Assembly: GCF_014775655.1 (NCBI RefSeq)
Contig: NZ_CP061274.1
Span: 1,612,001 to 1,676,000 of the forward strand
Direction of reading: 5' to 3'
DNA length: 64,000 nt
Source of the DNA: Clavibacter zhangzhiyongii
GTDB lineage: Bacteria > Actinomycetota > Actinomycetes > Actinomycetales > Microbacteriaceae
Under the pieces are notes generated by a model. It had not been told where the DNA came from. It saw only the letters and a list, made by a program, of their open reading frames with translations, and did no database searches. A program made the translations under genes and the position numbers. This document shows, piece by piece, positions 17,150 to 26,771 of the stretch (positions are counted from its first letter, which is position 1; the number at the start of each line of letters is the position of its first letter).

Positions 17150-18439
17150 ATGGGGGAATCACGTACGACCGACGCTGCGCGCACGCAGGCGGCGCCGGAT
17201 CTGGGGGGCTTGACCGTCTGCCTGATCGGCATCAACTACTGGCCGGAGACCACGGGCATCGCCCCGTACACGACCGCGATGGCCGAGGCGCTCACGGACG
17301 CCGGGGCGTCGGTGCACGTCATCACCGGCATCCCGCACTACCCGCAGTGGAAGCTGCAGGACGAGGCGTACGCCCGGGGCCGGCGCTGGGAGGAGATGCG
17401 CGACGGCGTCCGCATCACCCGCGTCCGCCACTCCATCCCGGAGACCCCCGACCTCGCGGGCCGCGCGAAGCTCGAGGCGAGCTTCCTGGCCGGGGCCCTG
17501 CGCGAGGTGCGCCGTGACACGAGCGACATCGTCATCGCGGTCACGCCGTCGCTGGCCGGCCTCGCCGCCGGCGCGCTCGGCCACGGCCGCCGTCCGCTGG
17601 GCGTGCTCGTGCAGGACCTCACCGGCAACGCGGCCGGCGAGTCCGGCACCACGGGCGGCCGCGCGTCACGGCTCATCGCCTCGGGGGAGTACGCGCTGCT
17701 CCGCCGCGCCGACCGCATCGGCGTCATCACCCCGCGCTTCGGCGACCTGCTCATCGCGCAGGGCCTGCCCGACGAGGCGATGGTGGCGCTGCCGAACTTC
17801 ACCCACATCACGCCCGTGGACGTCTCCGCCGCCGCCGCCCGGGCGCGGCTGGGCTGGACGCGCGACGCGTTCACCGTGGTCCACACCGGCAACATGGGCA
17901 TGAAGCAGGGGCTCGACTCGGTCGTCGAGGCGGCCCGCCTGTCCGACATCCGCGACCTCGGCATCGAGTTCGTCCTCGTCGGGGACGGCAACCAGCGCGT
18001 CGCGCTCGAGGCGCAGGCCGCGGGGATCCGCTCGATCCGCTTCGTGCCGCCGCTCGACGGCGACGACTACCCGTACGCGCTGGCCGCGGCCGACGCGCTC
18101 CTCCTCAACGAGAAGCCCGGCGTGCGCGAGATGAGCATGCCGTCGAAGCTCACCTCCTACACGAGCAGCAAGCGCCCCATCATCGCGGCCGTCGAGGACG
18201 GCGGCATCACGGAGAGCGTGGTGCGGGAGCACGGCGCGGCGGCGATCATCCCGCCGGGCGACCCGGAGCGGCTCCTGCAGGCGGCCCAGGACCTGCGCTG
18301 CGACGTCGAGGGCGCCGCGGTCCTCACCACGGCGGCGCAGCGCATGTTCCAGAACCGCTACTCGCCCGTCAGCGCGCACGCCCGCTACGTGCGGTTCGCG
18401 CAGTCGCTCGCCGCGCTCCGCGCCGGGGTCCCCGCGTGA
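17150..18439 (+). CDS. WbuB/WcaI-like family 4 glycosyltransferase
   Basis: GT-B transferase of 429 residues. The opening 'LTVCLIGINYWPETTGIAPYTTAMAEAL' is the signature of the WcaI/WbuB branch (colanic-acid and O-antigen fucosyl or FucNAc transferases). Later: 'FTVVHTGNMGMKQGLDSVVEAA', the donor-binding turn, and a C-terminal NEKPGVREMSMPSKLTSY segment typical of this subfamily. Start uncertain: ATG 17150 is used, ATG 17120 is in frame; neither has a clear ribosome site. First gene of a four-gene chain linked by 4-base overlaps to 21262. Proximity to gmd/fcl suggests a fucose donor (inference). Confidence 0.87.
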   Translation: MGESRTTDAARTQAAPDLGGLTVCLIGINYWPETTGIAPYTTAMAEALTDAGASVHVITGIPHYPQWKLQDEAYARGRRWEEMRDGVRITRVRHSIPETPDLAGRAKLEASFLAGALREVRRDTSDIVIAVTPSLAGLAAGALGHGRRPLGVLVQDLTGNAAGESGTTGGRASRLIASGEYALLRRADRIGVITPRFGDLLIAQGLPDEAMVALPNFTHITPVDVSAAAARARLGWTRDAFTVVHTGNMGMKQGLDSVVEAARLSDIRDLGIEFVLVGDGNQRVALEAQAAGIRSIRFVPPLDGDDYPYALAAADALLLNEKPGVREMSMPSKLTSYTSSKRPIIAAVEDGGITESVVREHGAAAIIPPGDPERLLQAAQDLRCDVEGAAVLTTAAQRMFQNRYSPVSAHARYVRFAQSLAALRAGVPA

Positions 18440-19017
18440 CGGCGGCGCACGACGCGTCGACCGACGTCCCCGTGATCGACCTGTCCCGCGCGCCCGGCGA
18501 ACGCCAGGCGTGGGATCGCCCGAAGCGCACGGTCTACCTCTGGGCCGCCGTGGAGCTCCTGCTCGTCACCAACCCGTGGCAGATCAGCTCGTCGCTCCGC
18601 GTGCGGGCCCTCCGCGCGTTCGGCGCCGAGATCGGCGAGGGCGTGGTCTTCCGGCCGCGCACGCGCGTCAAGTTCCCGTGGAAGCTGCGCATCGGCGACC
18701 GCTCCTGGATCGGCGAGGGCGTCTGGTTCCACAACCAGGACCTCATCACGGTCGGCCACGACGTCGTGCTCTCGCAAGAGACCATGCTCACCACCGGCAG
18801 CCATGCGCACCGGCGGGACATGGCGCTCCTCACACGCCCGATCGTGATCGAGCCCGGGGCGTGGATCACCTCCCGGTGCCTCGTGCTCGGCGGCGCCCAC
18901 GTCGGCCGGTCGGCGCTCGCGCGCCCGATGACCGTGGTCGCGGGCGACGTGCCCGCCGACGCGATCGTGTCCGGCCCGGATTGCGCGCTCGTCGGGTCGC
19001 GCTTCCGCGCATCGTGA
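18436..19017 (+). CDS. WcaF-like hexapeptide acetyltransferase
   Basis: 193-residue left-handed beta-helix acetyltransferase. Hexapeptide repeats run from about 60 to 170 (e.g. IGEGVVFRPRTRVKFPWKLRIG). WIGEGVWFHNQDLITVGHDVVLS and TGSHAHRRDM supply the catalytic-loop histidines as in the WcaF family of polysaccharide O-acetyltransferases. The N-terminal 'WAAVELLLVTNPWQISSSLRVRALRAFGA' is the family's usual amphipathic lead. GTG start overlaps the stop of the preceding glycosyltransferase and its own stop overlaps the next GTG. Confidence 0.88.
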   Translation: MTAAHDASTDVPVIDLSRAPGERQAWDRPKRTVYLWAAVELLLVTNPWQISSSLRVRALRAFGAEIGEGVVFRPRTRVKFPWKLRIGDRSWIGEGVWFHNQDLITVGHDVVLSQETMLTTGSHAHRRDMALLTRPIVIEPGAWITSRCLVLGGAHVGRSALARPMTVVAGDVPADAIVSGPDCALVGSRFRAS

Positions 19018-20135
19018 CGCGTCCGCTGCGCATCGCGCACGTCCTGCCGTACGTCTCCGCGGACGGCGCCTTCGGCGGACCCGTCGCCGTCGCGGTCGAG
19101 CAGTGCCGCGAGCTCGCGCGCCAGGGGCACCACGTGGTGCTCATCGCGGGCTGGGACGGCGACGTCGACCTCCGCGTCGAGGGCGTCGACGTCCGGCTGT
19201 TCCGCGCGCGCCCGATCCCGGGCCTCGGCTTCAGCGGCATGCTCTCGCCCGCCTTGGCGCGTGCGCTCCGCCGGCACGTGCGCGAGTTCGACGTGGTCCA
19301 CCTCCACCTGGGCCGGCACCTCATCGCGCTCTCGGCTGCGGACGTCTGCCGGCGAGCGGGGGTGCCGTACGTGGTGCAGACGCACGGCATGGTCATCCCC
19401 GACCAGCGCGCCCGCTCGCGGGTCCTCGACGCCGTCGCGGTCCGTCGCCTGCTGGCCGGGGCACGTGCCGTGCTCGCGCTGACCGACGCGGAGGAGCGGG
19501 CCCTGCACGACGTCTCCCGGGGTGGCGCGCACGTCTCCCGCATCCGCAACGGGGTGGCCCCGGTCTCGATCGCCCGGCCGCGGGATCCCGAGGCTGACCC
19601 CGAGGTGCTCTTCCTCGCGCGGCTGCACCCGCGCAAGCGCGTGCTCGCGTTCGCCGAGATGGCGGCCCTGCTGCACGGGCGGGGCGTCCGGGCGCGCTAC
19701 GCGGTCATCGGTCCCGACGAGGGCGACCTCCCGGCCCTCACGGCCTTCATCGCCGCCCATCCCGGGCTCCCTCTCGCGCACGAGGGCAGCATCGCCCCCG
19801 GCGCGTCCACCGCGCGGCTCGCGGCGGCGGACGTCTACGTCCTGCCGAGCGTCCGCGAGGTGTTCCCCATGACGGTGCTCGAGTCGATGTCGGTAGGGAC
19901 CCCCGTGGTCCTGACGGAGGACTGCGGCCTTGCCGACGAGCTCGACGCCGCGGGCGCCGCGCTGGTCACCGACGGCTCGGCCCCGTCCCTCGCCGACGCG
20001 GTGTCCTCGATCCTCTCCGACGACGCGACGTGCGACGGGCTCCTCGACGGCATGCGTGCCGCCCTCACGGGATCGTTCGGTATCGAGCGCGTGACGGACG
20101 ACCTGATGGCGATCTATTCCGCGGAGCGACGATGA
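19014..20135 (+). CDS. Family 4 glycosyltransferase
   Basis: 373-residue GT-B protein. RIAHVLPYVSADGAFGGPVAVAVEQCREL (6-34) is the acceptor-side glycine loop. 'EVLFLARLHPRKRVLAFAEMAALL' contacts the donor, and the E-x7-E motif lies in 'VLPSVREVFPMTVLESMSVGTPVV'. Start is a GTG overlapping the previous stop (GTGA). Donor and acceptor sugars are not predictable; its place in the chain says it extends the same repeat unit. Confidence 0.87.
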   Translation: MTRPLRIAHVLPYVSADGAFGGPVAVAVEQCRELARQGHHVVLIAGWDGDVDLRVEGVDVRLFRARPIPGLGFSGMLSPALARALRRHVREFDVVHLHLGRHLIALSAADVCRRAGVPYVVQTHGMVIPDQRARSRVLDAVAVRRLLAGARAVLALTDAEERALHDVSRGGAHVSRIRNGVAPVSIARPRDPEADPEVLFLARLHPRKRVLAFAEMAALLHGRGVRARYAVIGPDEGDLPALTAFIAAHPGLPLAHEGSIAPGASTARLAAADVYVLPSVREVFPMTVLESMSVGTPVVLTEDCGLADELDAAGAALVTDGSAPSLADAVSSILSDDATCDGLLDGMRAALTGSFGIERVTDDLMAIYSAERR

Positions 20136-21262
20136 GCGCCCCCGGCGCGGGGATGGGCGCCGTCGTCGCCGCTCCCGCCGCCCCGCCGCGTCTGCACCGG
20201 CTCACGAGCCTCCGCTTCATCGCGGCGCTCGTGGTCTTCGGGTTCCACGGTCTCGTGTTCTTCGACGAACCGACCCGGCAGGCCCTCGGCTACCTGCTGG
20301 GGCAGGGACGGAGCGGGGTGACGTTCTTCTTCGTCCTCAGCGGCTTCCTGCTCGCGTGGTCCGCCCGGCCGGGGGATCGCGCCCTCCCCTTCTACCGGCG
20401 GCGCTTCGCGCGCATCTACCCGGCGTACCTGGCCTCGCTGCTCTTCGCGGCCGGCCTCTGGGCGATCCTCGACCCGGCTGCGCTGCGCCGCGGGATCCTC
20501 ACCCCGTTCCTCCTGCAGGCGTGGATGCCGACCTCGGACTCCTACTTCGCGATCAACGTCCCGGCGTGGTCGCTGTCCGTCGAGGCCTTCTTCTACCTCG
20601 CGTTCCCGCTCATCATCCTCGGCCTCCGCCGGCTCGGGACACGGGGGCTCACGGCCACGCTGCTGGTGATGGTGGGCCTGTCCGTCGTCCTGGCCGCCGT
20701 CGTCTCGACCCGGGTCGCCCCGACGGAACTCGACCAGGACTCCGTCTGGATCTGGCTCGCGTACTACTTCCCGCCGTCGCGCCTGCCCGAGTTCGTGGTC
20801 GGCATGATCCTCGGCGTGCTGTGCAAGCGAGGTGCCCTCCCGGCCGTCGGCTGGAGGACGGCCATCGCCGTCGCCGCCGTCGCCTACCTCGCGGTCGGGG
20901 TGTGGCCCTCGACCTACGGCGTGTCCGCGCTGGTGGTCCTGCCCTTCGGGCTGCTCATCGTCGCGGCAGCGCAGCGCGACGTCGCCCGCACGCCGGGCGT
21001 CCTGCGCGGTCGGCTGCCCGTCCGGCTGGGAGAGGCGTCCTACTGCTTCTACCTGCTCCACCACATCTTCATCGTCCGGCTCGCGCAGCCGGGCATCCGG
21101 GACCTGGGGCTCGACGGCATCCCGGCGTTCGCGCTCGCCCTCGCCCTCGCACTGGTCGCGTCGTACCTCGTGCACCGGTTCGTCGAGGTGCCCTTCGAGC
21201 GACGCCTCCGGGGCCGGGGGAGGAGCCCCCTCGCCTCGAAGGAGACGGCGCTGCAGCCCTGA
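20132..21262 (+). CDS. Acyltransferase-3 family membrane protein
   Basis: 376-residue membrane O-acyltransferase without an SGNH domain. RLTSLRFIAALVVFGFHG (21-38) holds the catalytic His, and FFFVLSGFLLAWSARPGD and FYRRRFARIYPAYLASLL follow as in the family, with WSLSVEAFFYLAFPL in the middle. About ten membrane helices. ATG overlaps the previous stop; GGAG precedes it. Probably adds acetyl or another acyl group to the polysaccharide, so the locus has three candidate acyl-transfer genes. A possible terminator begins at its stop codon. Confidence 0.88.
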   Translation: MSAPGAGMGAVVAAPAAPPRLHRLTSLRFIAALVVFGFHGLVFFDEPTRQALGYLLGQGRSGVTFFFVLSGFLLAWSARPGDRALPFYRRRFARIYPAYLASLLFAAGLWAILDPAALRRGILTPFLLQAWMPTSDSYFAINVPAWSLSVEAFFYLAFPLIILGLRRLGTRGLTATLLVMVGLSVVLAAVVSTRVAPTELDQDSVWIWLAYYFPPSRLPEFVVGMILGVLCKRGALPAVGWRTAIAVAAVAYLAVGVWPSTYGVSALVVLPFGLLIVAAAQRDVARTPGVLRGRLPVRLGEASYCFYLLHHIFIVRLAQPGIRDLGLDGIPAFALALALALVASYLVHRFVEVPFERRLRGRGRSPLASKETALQP

Positions 21263-21284
21263 GGTGGGCCCCGCCTCCTCAGGG
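21257..21284. terminator. Possible terminator overlapping the stop codon
   Basis: Inverted repeat CCCTGAGG (21257-21264) with CCTCAGGG (21277-21284). The left arm contains the acyltransferase stop. It lies between convergent genes. No T-run. Confidence 0.4.
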
Positions 21285-21403
21285 GGCGGCGGGGCGGCGG
21301 GCTCGGGATCGACGGCCGGTCCGTGAGCTGGGTCCGGGGATGCTGAACGGCCTCGCGTCGGTCCAGACTCCGGGCGACGGCGCGTCGGAGGACCCGGCCC
21401 GCG

Positions 21404-22771
21404 TCAGTCCCGCGCGGCGAGCTCGGGCAGCATCGCCTCGAGGAACGTGGCGGCGAAGGCCGCGGGCGTGCGCGTGAGGATCTCCGGGGCGTCGATGCGC
21501 TCCGCCGGGACCGCCGCGAGGATCCCCCGGCGCAGCCCCTCGACGGACACGTCAGTCGTGGAGACGCCGCGCATGCCGCGCACGGACGGGGTGACGCCGG
21601 CGTGCTCGCCGACGAGCACGGCCATGCCCGCCGCCAGCGCCTCGTTGACCGTCAGGCCCCAGACCTCCTGCAGGGCGGGGTGCACGAGGACATCGTGGCC
21701 GGCGAAGCAGCCCGGCAGGTCGGACGACGCGACGTACCCGAGGAAGGAGACGCGCTCCGCGAGGCCGAGCCGTCCCGCCAGGGCCTCCAGCGACGCCCGC
21801 TCCGGGCCCGTGCCGACGACCGTCAGGGTGCAGTCGGCGAGCTCGGGCGCGGCCAGCGCCTCGATGAGGCTCGCGACGTTCTTGCGGGGGATGAGCTGGC
21901 CGACGCACAGCAGGCGGTGCCCGGCCGCGGACGTCGACGCGTCCGCCGTCCGCCGCGCCGCCAGGGTGCGCGCGTGGATCCCCTCGACGTCGACGGCGTT
22001 GAAACCCACGCGGATGCGCGCGGGATCGATGCCCTCCGCGACGAGCGCGTCGCGCGCGGCGACCCCCGGCACGACGGTCTCGTCCATGCTCGCGAAGAAC
22101 GCGCGCCGGACGCGCGCGACGGGACCCCCGTGGTGCTGCTGCGAGAGCCGGTGCGACTCGTAGAAGCCCACGCGCCGCACTCCGGCGAGCTTCGCCGACC
22201 ACGACGCCACCCAGTAGGCGGGGGAGTCCCACCCGCCGAGGAGGATCGCGTCCTTCCCGCGCAGCGACGACGGCCGGATCCACCCCGTCACGTAGTGCCG
22301 GGCCTCGCCCCGGTGGACGACGCGGTTCGGGAGGAACCGCGTCGCGTAGGGGGATCCGCGGTCGCCGGTGGTCCAGTCCTCGCCGCGGTTGTTGTCGTCG
22401 CGACGCAGGCGCTCGTCGCTCTCGAGGAGCCAGACCTCGAGGTCGGCCTCCCGCGCGATCGCGTCCCACACCGGGACGCGGTACGGCGGAGCGAGGTTCG
22501 TCATCCAGACGATCGACGGTCGGCGCGCGGTGACCTGCTGCCGTGCCGCGCCCCTCCTGAGGAACGCGAAGCGCCGACGCGACGGACGGCGAGCGGCGCC
22601 GTCGGCGGGGTGGCGGACGCCGGACCCCGGCTCGACCTCGGCGTCAGCGGGCGCGGAGCCGGCCGTCGGGCCGTCCGCGGTGGGTGGTACACGGACTCGG
22701 GCGTCGTGCTGCTCCACTGGTCTCCCTGGTCGAGGACCTCGGGCAGGTCCTGCGTCGTCCGCGGCGGCCAT
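21404..22771 (-). CDS. Family 4 glycosyltransferase with disordered N-terminus
   Basis: 455 residues as called, but the first 80 or so are Pro/Ala/Arg-rich and low in complexity. The GT-B fold starts at PSIVWMTNLAPPYRVPVWDAIA (85-106), the opening seen in transferases that act on a held lipid-linked glycan. 'HRLLCVGQLIPRKNVASLIEAL' and 'VLVHPALQEVWGLTVNEALAAGMAVLV' supply the donor site. No ribosome site is seen before the ATG at 22771, so a later start is possible. Minus strand, followed upstream by another minus-strand transferase 96 bases away. Confidence 0.78.
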   Translation of the reverse strand: MAAADDAGPARGPRPGRPVEQHDARVRVPPTADGPTAGSAPADAEVEPGSGVRHPADGAARRPSRRRFAFLRRGAARQQVTARRPSIVWMTNLAPPYRVPVWDAIAREADLEVWLLESDERLRRDDNNRGEDWTTGDRGSPYATRFLPNRVVHRGEARHYVTGWIRPSSLRGKDAILLGGWDSPAYWVASWSAKLAGVRRVGFYESHRLSQQHHGGPVARVRRAFFASMDETVVPGVAARDALVAEGIDPARIRVGFNAVDVEGIHARTLAARRTADASTSAAGHRLLCVGQLIPRKNVASLIEALAAPELADCTLTVVGTGPERASLEALAGRLGLAERVSFLGYVASSDLPGCFAGHDVLVHPALQEVWGLTVNEALAAGMAVLVGEHAGVTPSVRGMRGVSTTDVSVEGLRRGILAAVPAERIDAPEILTRTPAAFAATFLEAMLPELAARD

Positions 22772-22867
22772 CGGCGCGCGGTGCTCGCAGCTTAGGGGTG
22801 CGGGCGCGCGGACGGGGGCCGCGTCCCCCCACCTGGGGGAGCGGCGCGGGCGGCGCGTCGGCCGGCG

Positions 22868-23983
22868 CTAGGCCGGCCCCATGGCGTCCAGGATCGTGGC
22901 GCTGATGGTGTGCGCCGCCGCCTCGATGGTCGGATGGTCGGCGGCGGGCGCGTCGGCCCGCTCGCGGTCGGCCATCCAGGCTCGGGCGTACGCCTCGGGC
23001 GTCGGCGTCACCTCGACGACGTCGACGCCGGGTCGCAGGTACTCGAACTCGGGGGCGTGCGCGGCCCCCGTCGTCGTGACGACCCGCAGGCCCATGACGA
23101 GCGCGTCCACCGCGACGAGCCCGACCCGACCCGGGTTCAGGAGCGAGTGCGACATCGCGGCGGCGGGGGCGAAGTCCTGCGGACCCGACTGCCCCAGGAC
23201 CACGACGCGCCGCGTCTCCCGAGCAAGCTCCTCCACCAGCCCGCGGGACTCCCCGTCGCCCGCGACGACGAGCCACTGCGACGGATCCTCCGCGAACACC
23301 AGGCGCGCGGCCTCCACCAGGAGGTCGACGGCCTTGAACCGGTTCAGGGCGCCCAGGAAGAGGGAGACGCGCGCGTCAGCCGGGATGCCGTGACGCGCGC
23401 GGAACGCGGCCTCGTCCGCCGGAGCGACCTCGGCCATCGCCCGCTGGAGGCGCGAGGTGTCGGTGGAGTTCCGGAACGCCGCCACCTGGTCCTCCCGCAG
23501 CCGCGTGGACGCGAGCACGTGACGCCGACCCGTCTCCGTGTAGGTGAGGGCCCTCGTCGCCGAGGAGTTCAGGAGGTTCTCCGCCGCGTCGGCGAGCGGC
23601 GACTGGGTCGTCGTCGCGGAGATGCCGTGCCCGAGGGTGACGAACGGCTGCCGCAGGCCGGCGCGCAGCCACGCGTTGAGGTTGGTGCCCTGCATCTCGG
23701 TCACGAGCAGCACCCGTCGCCCGCGCCAGGTGCGCGGGAGGCGCCGGAAGACGAACTTCGGGATGGAGCGGACGGGCCGGACGGTCAGCGCGGAGACGCG
23801 ACTGGCCCATCGCGGTTCGATGCCGTCGCCCCGCGCGGCGACGTCCCGTTCCTGGTCCCGGTCGCCGCCGTAGAAGATCCGGCACTCGACGTCGGCCTCC
23901 CGCAGCTCGTCGATGACCAGCGACCAGAGGCGCTCCCGGTAGCCCGGTATGTACGGCTGCGTGACGGCCACGCGGCGGTCCAC
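22868..23983 (-). CDS. Family 4 glycosyltransferase
   Basis: 371-residue GT-B transferase. VTQPYIPGYRERLWSLVIDEL (6-26) is the N-terminal motif of transferases that open with a Gln-Pro-Tyr turn. Later come 'SLFLGALNRFKAVDLLVEAARLVF' and 'LLNPGRVGLVAVDALVMGLRVVTT', where the usual E-x7-E glutamates are replaced by N-P-G...V-D, as in some non-canonical GT4 members. GTG 23983 was chosen because GGGAG lies 6 bases upstream; an ATG at 24040 would add 19 unlikely Arg-rich residues. Divergent from the 24460 gene. Confidence 0.82.
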   Translation of the reverse strand: MDRRVAVTQPYIPGYRERLWSLVIDELREADVECRIFYGGDRDQERDVAARGDGIEPRWASRVSALTVRPVRSIPKFVFRRLPRTWRGRRVLLVTEMQGTNLNAWLRAGLRQPFVTLGHGISATTTQSPLADAAENLLNSSATRALTYTETGRRHVLASTRLREDQVAAFRNSTDTSRLQRAMAEVAPADEAAFRARHGIPADARVSLFLGALNRFKAVDLLVEAARLVFAEDPSQWLVVAGDGESRGLVEELARETRRVVVLGQSGPQDFAPAAAMSHSLLNPGRVGLVAVDALVMGLRVVTTTGAAHAPEFEYLRPGVDVVEVTPTPEAYARAWMADRERADAPAADHPTIEAAAHTISATILDAMGPA

Positions 23984-24459
23984 ACGGCGCTCCCGCCCGT
24001 GCTCCCGCTGTCCGGCCCTTCTGACATGACGATCCCCCATCGTCTCTCCCCCTTCGACGATCGGGGATGCCAGGCACAGCCGCCCACCGGCGTCAGCATG
24101 CGCGCGGTGCGGCGGAAGTCGTGCTCGTCATCGTGCGATGACACCCCCGTCAGACGAGCGTAGTACGAAGCAGGCACGCTGCTCGGCGCCCACGGCACCC
24201 GTCGCGCGGACGTCGGGCCGACCGGATGCGGTCCGGCATACTGGTGGCGACACGGGGCACGTCCCCGAGGTCGACGTCAGGAGGGGACGGAGTCGCATGG
24301 GGGAACGGGGACGTCCGGTGCTGCCGACGGGACGCGGATCGGGCATGCCGGCACCAGCCGCCGGGACCCGGAGCACGGGGACGACACAGCCGGGACGCGC
24401 GTGCTGACCGCACCGTGCACCGCCTCGCCCGCCCCGATCCCCGCCGTCGGATCCCGCGC
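23984..24459. other. 476-bp divergent intergenic region in the polysaccharide locus
   Basis: No gene is supported; frames here are GC-rich shadows. It separates two divergent transferase genes and presumably holds both promoters. Candidate start-proximal elements were not clear enough to place. Confidence 0.45.
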
Positions 24460-25554
24460 ATGAGCGCCGAGCGACCGCATCCCGCCACCGCCGCGGGCCC
24501 GGCGCCCGTGCTGATCCTCGAGGGGAACGGCGACGGGCACCGCTTCTACTTCGTGCGGCTCCTCGCCGACGCGATCCTGGCCGATGGAGGTCGGGCCGTG
24601 CTGGTCACGAGGCCCGGCGAGATGGACGGCGCGCACGCCGCCGAGTTCCTCCGCGACCTCCCGTCGGGCTTCACCGTCGTCGAGGTCCCCGACGCGGACG
24701 TCGCCACGGCGTCGCGCGTCGCCCGGGAGACGGGGGCGCGACGCATCGTCATCCCCGACGGGGACCGCCACCTCGTCGACCTCGTCACCCGCCGGGGAGC
24801 CGACCTGCCGCACGTCACCGCGCTCATCATGCGGGAGCCCGACCTGCGTCGCCAGGCCGTCCGGTCGTCGGCCCGCCAGTGGGCGAAGCGCGCGACCATG
24901 ACCCTCGCGGGCCTCCGCCGGTCCACCACCGTCACCGTCCTCAAGTCCTCGGTGTGGGCGGGCCGATCCCGCTTCCCCGTCGCCCAGGATCCCGTGACGC
25001 TCGCGGCCGGTCCGAACGACGTCGTCGCCCTCCGTGCGCGCTGGGGCCTCGACGCGGACCGCCGGTGGTTCGCCGTCGTCGGCGCCATCTCGGCGCGCAA
25101 GAACCTGCCGCTGGTGGCGGCGGCGTTCGCGCGCGTCGCCGGCCCGGGCATGGGCCTGCTCGTCGGCGGTGCCGTCTTCGACGACCAGCTCGCCGAGGCC
25201 GGACCCCACCTCGCGGAGGCGCGTCGCCGTGGTGCGGGCGTGGTGATCGTCGACCGCATGCTCGAGGACGTGGAGCTCGACGCCGCCATCGCCGCGGTGG
25301 ACTGCGTGGTCCTCGCGCACTCCAACGAGGGCCCGAGCGGCATCTTCGGCAAGGCCGTCATGTCCGGCACGCGGCTGATCGCCTCCGGGGCGGCGAGCCT
25401 GCGGGGCGACGCTCACGCCGTGCCGACGCACGCCGTCTGGACGCCCCTGTCCGCCGACGCGATGGCGCGGGCGATGGAGGAGGCCGCCGCGGCCGACCGC
25501 CCCGCCGCCGTGTCGGACATGGGCACCGCGCGCTTCACCTCGGCCCTGCTGTGA
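24460..25554 (+). CDS. Glycosyltransferase, GT-B type
   Basis: 364-residue protein. PVLILEGNGDGHRFYFVRLLADAIL (15-39) resembles the N-terminal helix and loop of GT-B transferases; 'RRWFAVVGAISARKNLPLVAAAF' is the donor-side turn after the interdomain linker. In the C-terminal half 'VVLAHSNEGPSGIFGKAVMSGTRLIAS' has the E-x7 arrangement with the second Glu replaced by Lys. ATG 24460 has no obvious ribosome site. First gene of a three-gene chain with the flippase and another transferase, joined by 4-base overlaps. Confidence 0.78.
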   Translation: MSAERPHPATAAGPAPVLILEGNGDGHRFYFVRLLADAILADGGRAVLVTRPGEMDGAHAAEFLRDLPSGFTVVEVPDADVATASRVARETGARRIVIPDGDRHLVDLVTRRGADLPHVTALIMREPDLRRQAVRSSARQWAKRATMTLAGLRRSTTVTVLKSSVWAGRSRFPVAQDPVTLAAGPNDVVALRARWGLDADRRWFAVVGAISARKNLPLVAAAFARVAGPGMGLLVGGAVFDDQLAEAGPHLAEARRRGAGVVIVDRMLEDVELDAAIAAVDCVVLAHSNEGPSGIFGKAVMSGTRLIASGAASLRGDAHAVPTHAVWTPLSADAMARAMEEAAAADRPAAVSDMGTARFTSALL

Positions 25555-26771
25555 CGGCGGCCGCGCCCGCGTCGTCCGGCGGGCTCGGCCGGCAGGCCAC
25601 CTTCCTCGCCGCGTCCACCGCGGTCGCCCAGATCCTCACGGCCCTGATCTACCTGTTCGCCGCCCGGGTCAGCGGCCCGACCGCGTTCGGCCAGGTGGTC
25701 ACGGCGATCGCCATCGCCACGAGCGCGGTGGGCGTCCTCGACTTCGGCACCAACTCGCTCTGGATCCGGGAGACGGCCAAGGGGGCGCTGACCACCCACG
25801 ACCTGGCCCGTCGCGCCCTGGCCAAGATCCTCATCGCGCTCGTCGTCTTCTCCGTCGGCGGCGCCGTCCTCCACGCGGTCGCCCCGAACCCGTGGCTGTG
25901 GACCGCCGCACCCATCGGCATGTTCCTGCTCGTGTCGCAGACCGCGCAGGTCCCGCTCCGCGCGCACTCCCGCATCGGCGTCGTCGCTCTCTCACTCATC
26001 GTGGATCGCCTGGTCGGGATGGTGGTGCTGTTCGCCGGGATGCTCCTCGGCGCGGACGGCGCCGCCTCGCTCTGGCTGGCCCTCGTCTGCGGCTCCATCG
26101 GCGGCACCCTCCTCCTCGTGTCGCAGATGCCCGGCCGCCGCCGCCTCCTGGTCGCCCCGGAGCTCGGCCACCTCCCGTGGCGCGGCTCGGGCTACTACGG
26201 GCTCAGCTCCATGGCCGCGACCTCCCAGGTCCTCGACGTCGCCATCATGTCGGCGGTGGCCGGTCCGGCGGCGGCCGGCATCTACGGAGCGGTCAACCGG
26301 TGGACGCAGCCCATGGGGCTGGCCGTGTCGGCCTTCGCGGCCGCGGCCGTCCCGGTCGTCGCCCGCGCGCAGTCCTGGAGCGCCGCGTGGCCGCAGGTCA
26401 AGCGGGCCCTGTGGCTCCCGGCCGCCGCACTGGCCGCGTGCGTGGTCGTGATCATCGGCGCCCCGACGTTCGTCGACATCCTGGTGGGGGACGCATACGC
26501 GGAGTCCGCGACGGTCCTCCGCGTCCTGGCCTTCGGCACGCTCTTCGCCATCGTCAACCAGCCCGTCGCCGTCTTCCTGCAGAGCCTCGGGCGGGACAGG
26601 GCCGTCTCGTTCGTCACCCTCGGCCTCGTCGCCGTCCAGCTGGCGCTCGTCGCAGTCCTCGCCTCCGTCTACGGATCCGTCGGCGCCGCGTTCGCCTTCC
26701 TCGTGGCGCAGGCGCTCATGCTCCTGTTGCTGCTCATGCTCACCCGGACCGGCAGGAGAGGCCGTCGATGA
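25551..26771 (+). CDS. Wzx-type polysaccharide flippase (MOP superfamily)
   Basis: Moves the undecaprenyl-linked repeat unit across the cytoplasmic membrane. 406 residues with about 12 hydrophobic helices. The N-terminal 'LGRQATFLAASTAVAQILTALIYLFAARVSGPTAFGQVV' and the FGTNSLWIRETAKG loop are typical of the polysaccharide-synthesis (PST) branch. GTG start overlaps the preceding stop and its stop overlaps the next ATG. Essential partner of the polymerase-like gene at 27926 and the initiating transferase at 29340. Confidence 0.87.
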   Translation: MTAAAPASSGGLGRQATFLAASTAVAQILTALIYLFAARVSGPTAFGQVVTAIAIATSAVGVLDFGTNSLWIRETAKGALTTHDLARRALAKILIALVVFSVGGAVLHAVAPNPWLWTAAPIGMFLLVSQTAQVPLRAHSRIGVVALSLIVDRLVGMVVLFAGMLLGADGAASLWLALVCGSIGGTLLLVSQMPGRRRLLVAPELGHLPWRGSGYYGLSSMAATSQVLDVAIMSAVAGPAAAGIYGAVNRWTQPMGLAVSAFAAAAVPVVARAQSWSAAWPQVKRALWLPAAALAACVVVIIGAPTFVDILVGDAYAESATVLRVLAFGTLFAIVNQPVAVFLQSLGRDRAVSFVTLGLVAVQLALVAVLASVYGSVGAAFAFLVAQALMLLLLLMLTRTGRRGRR

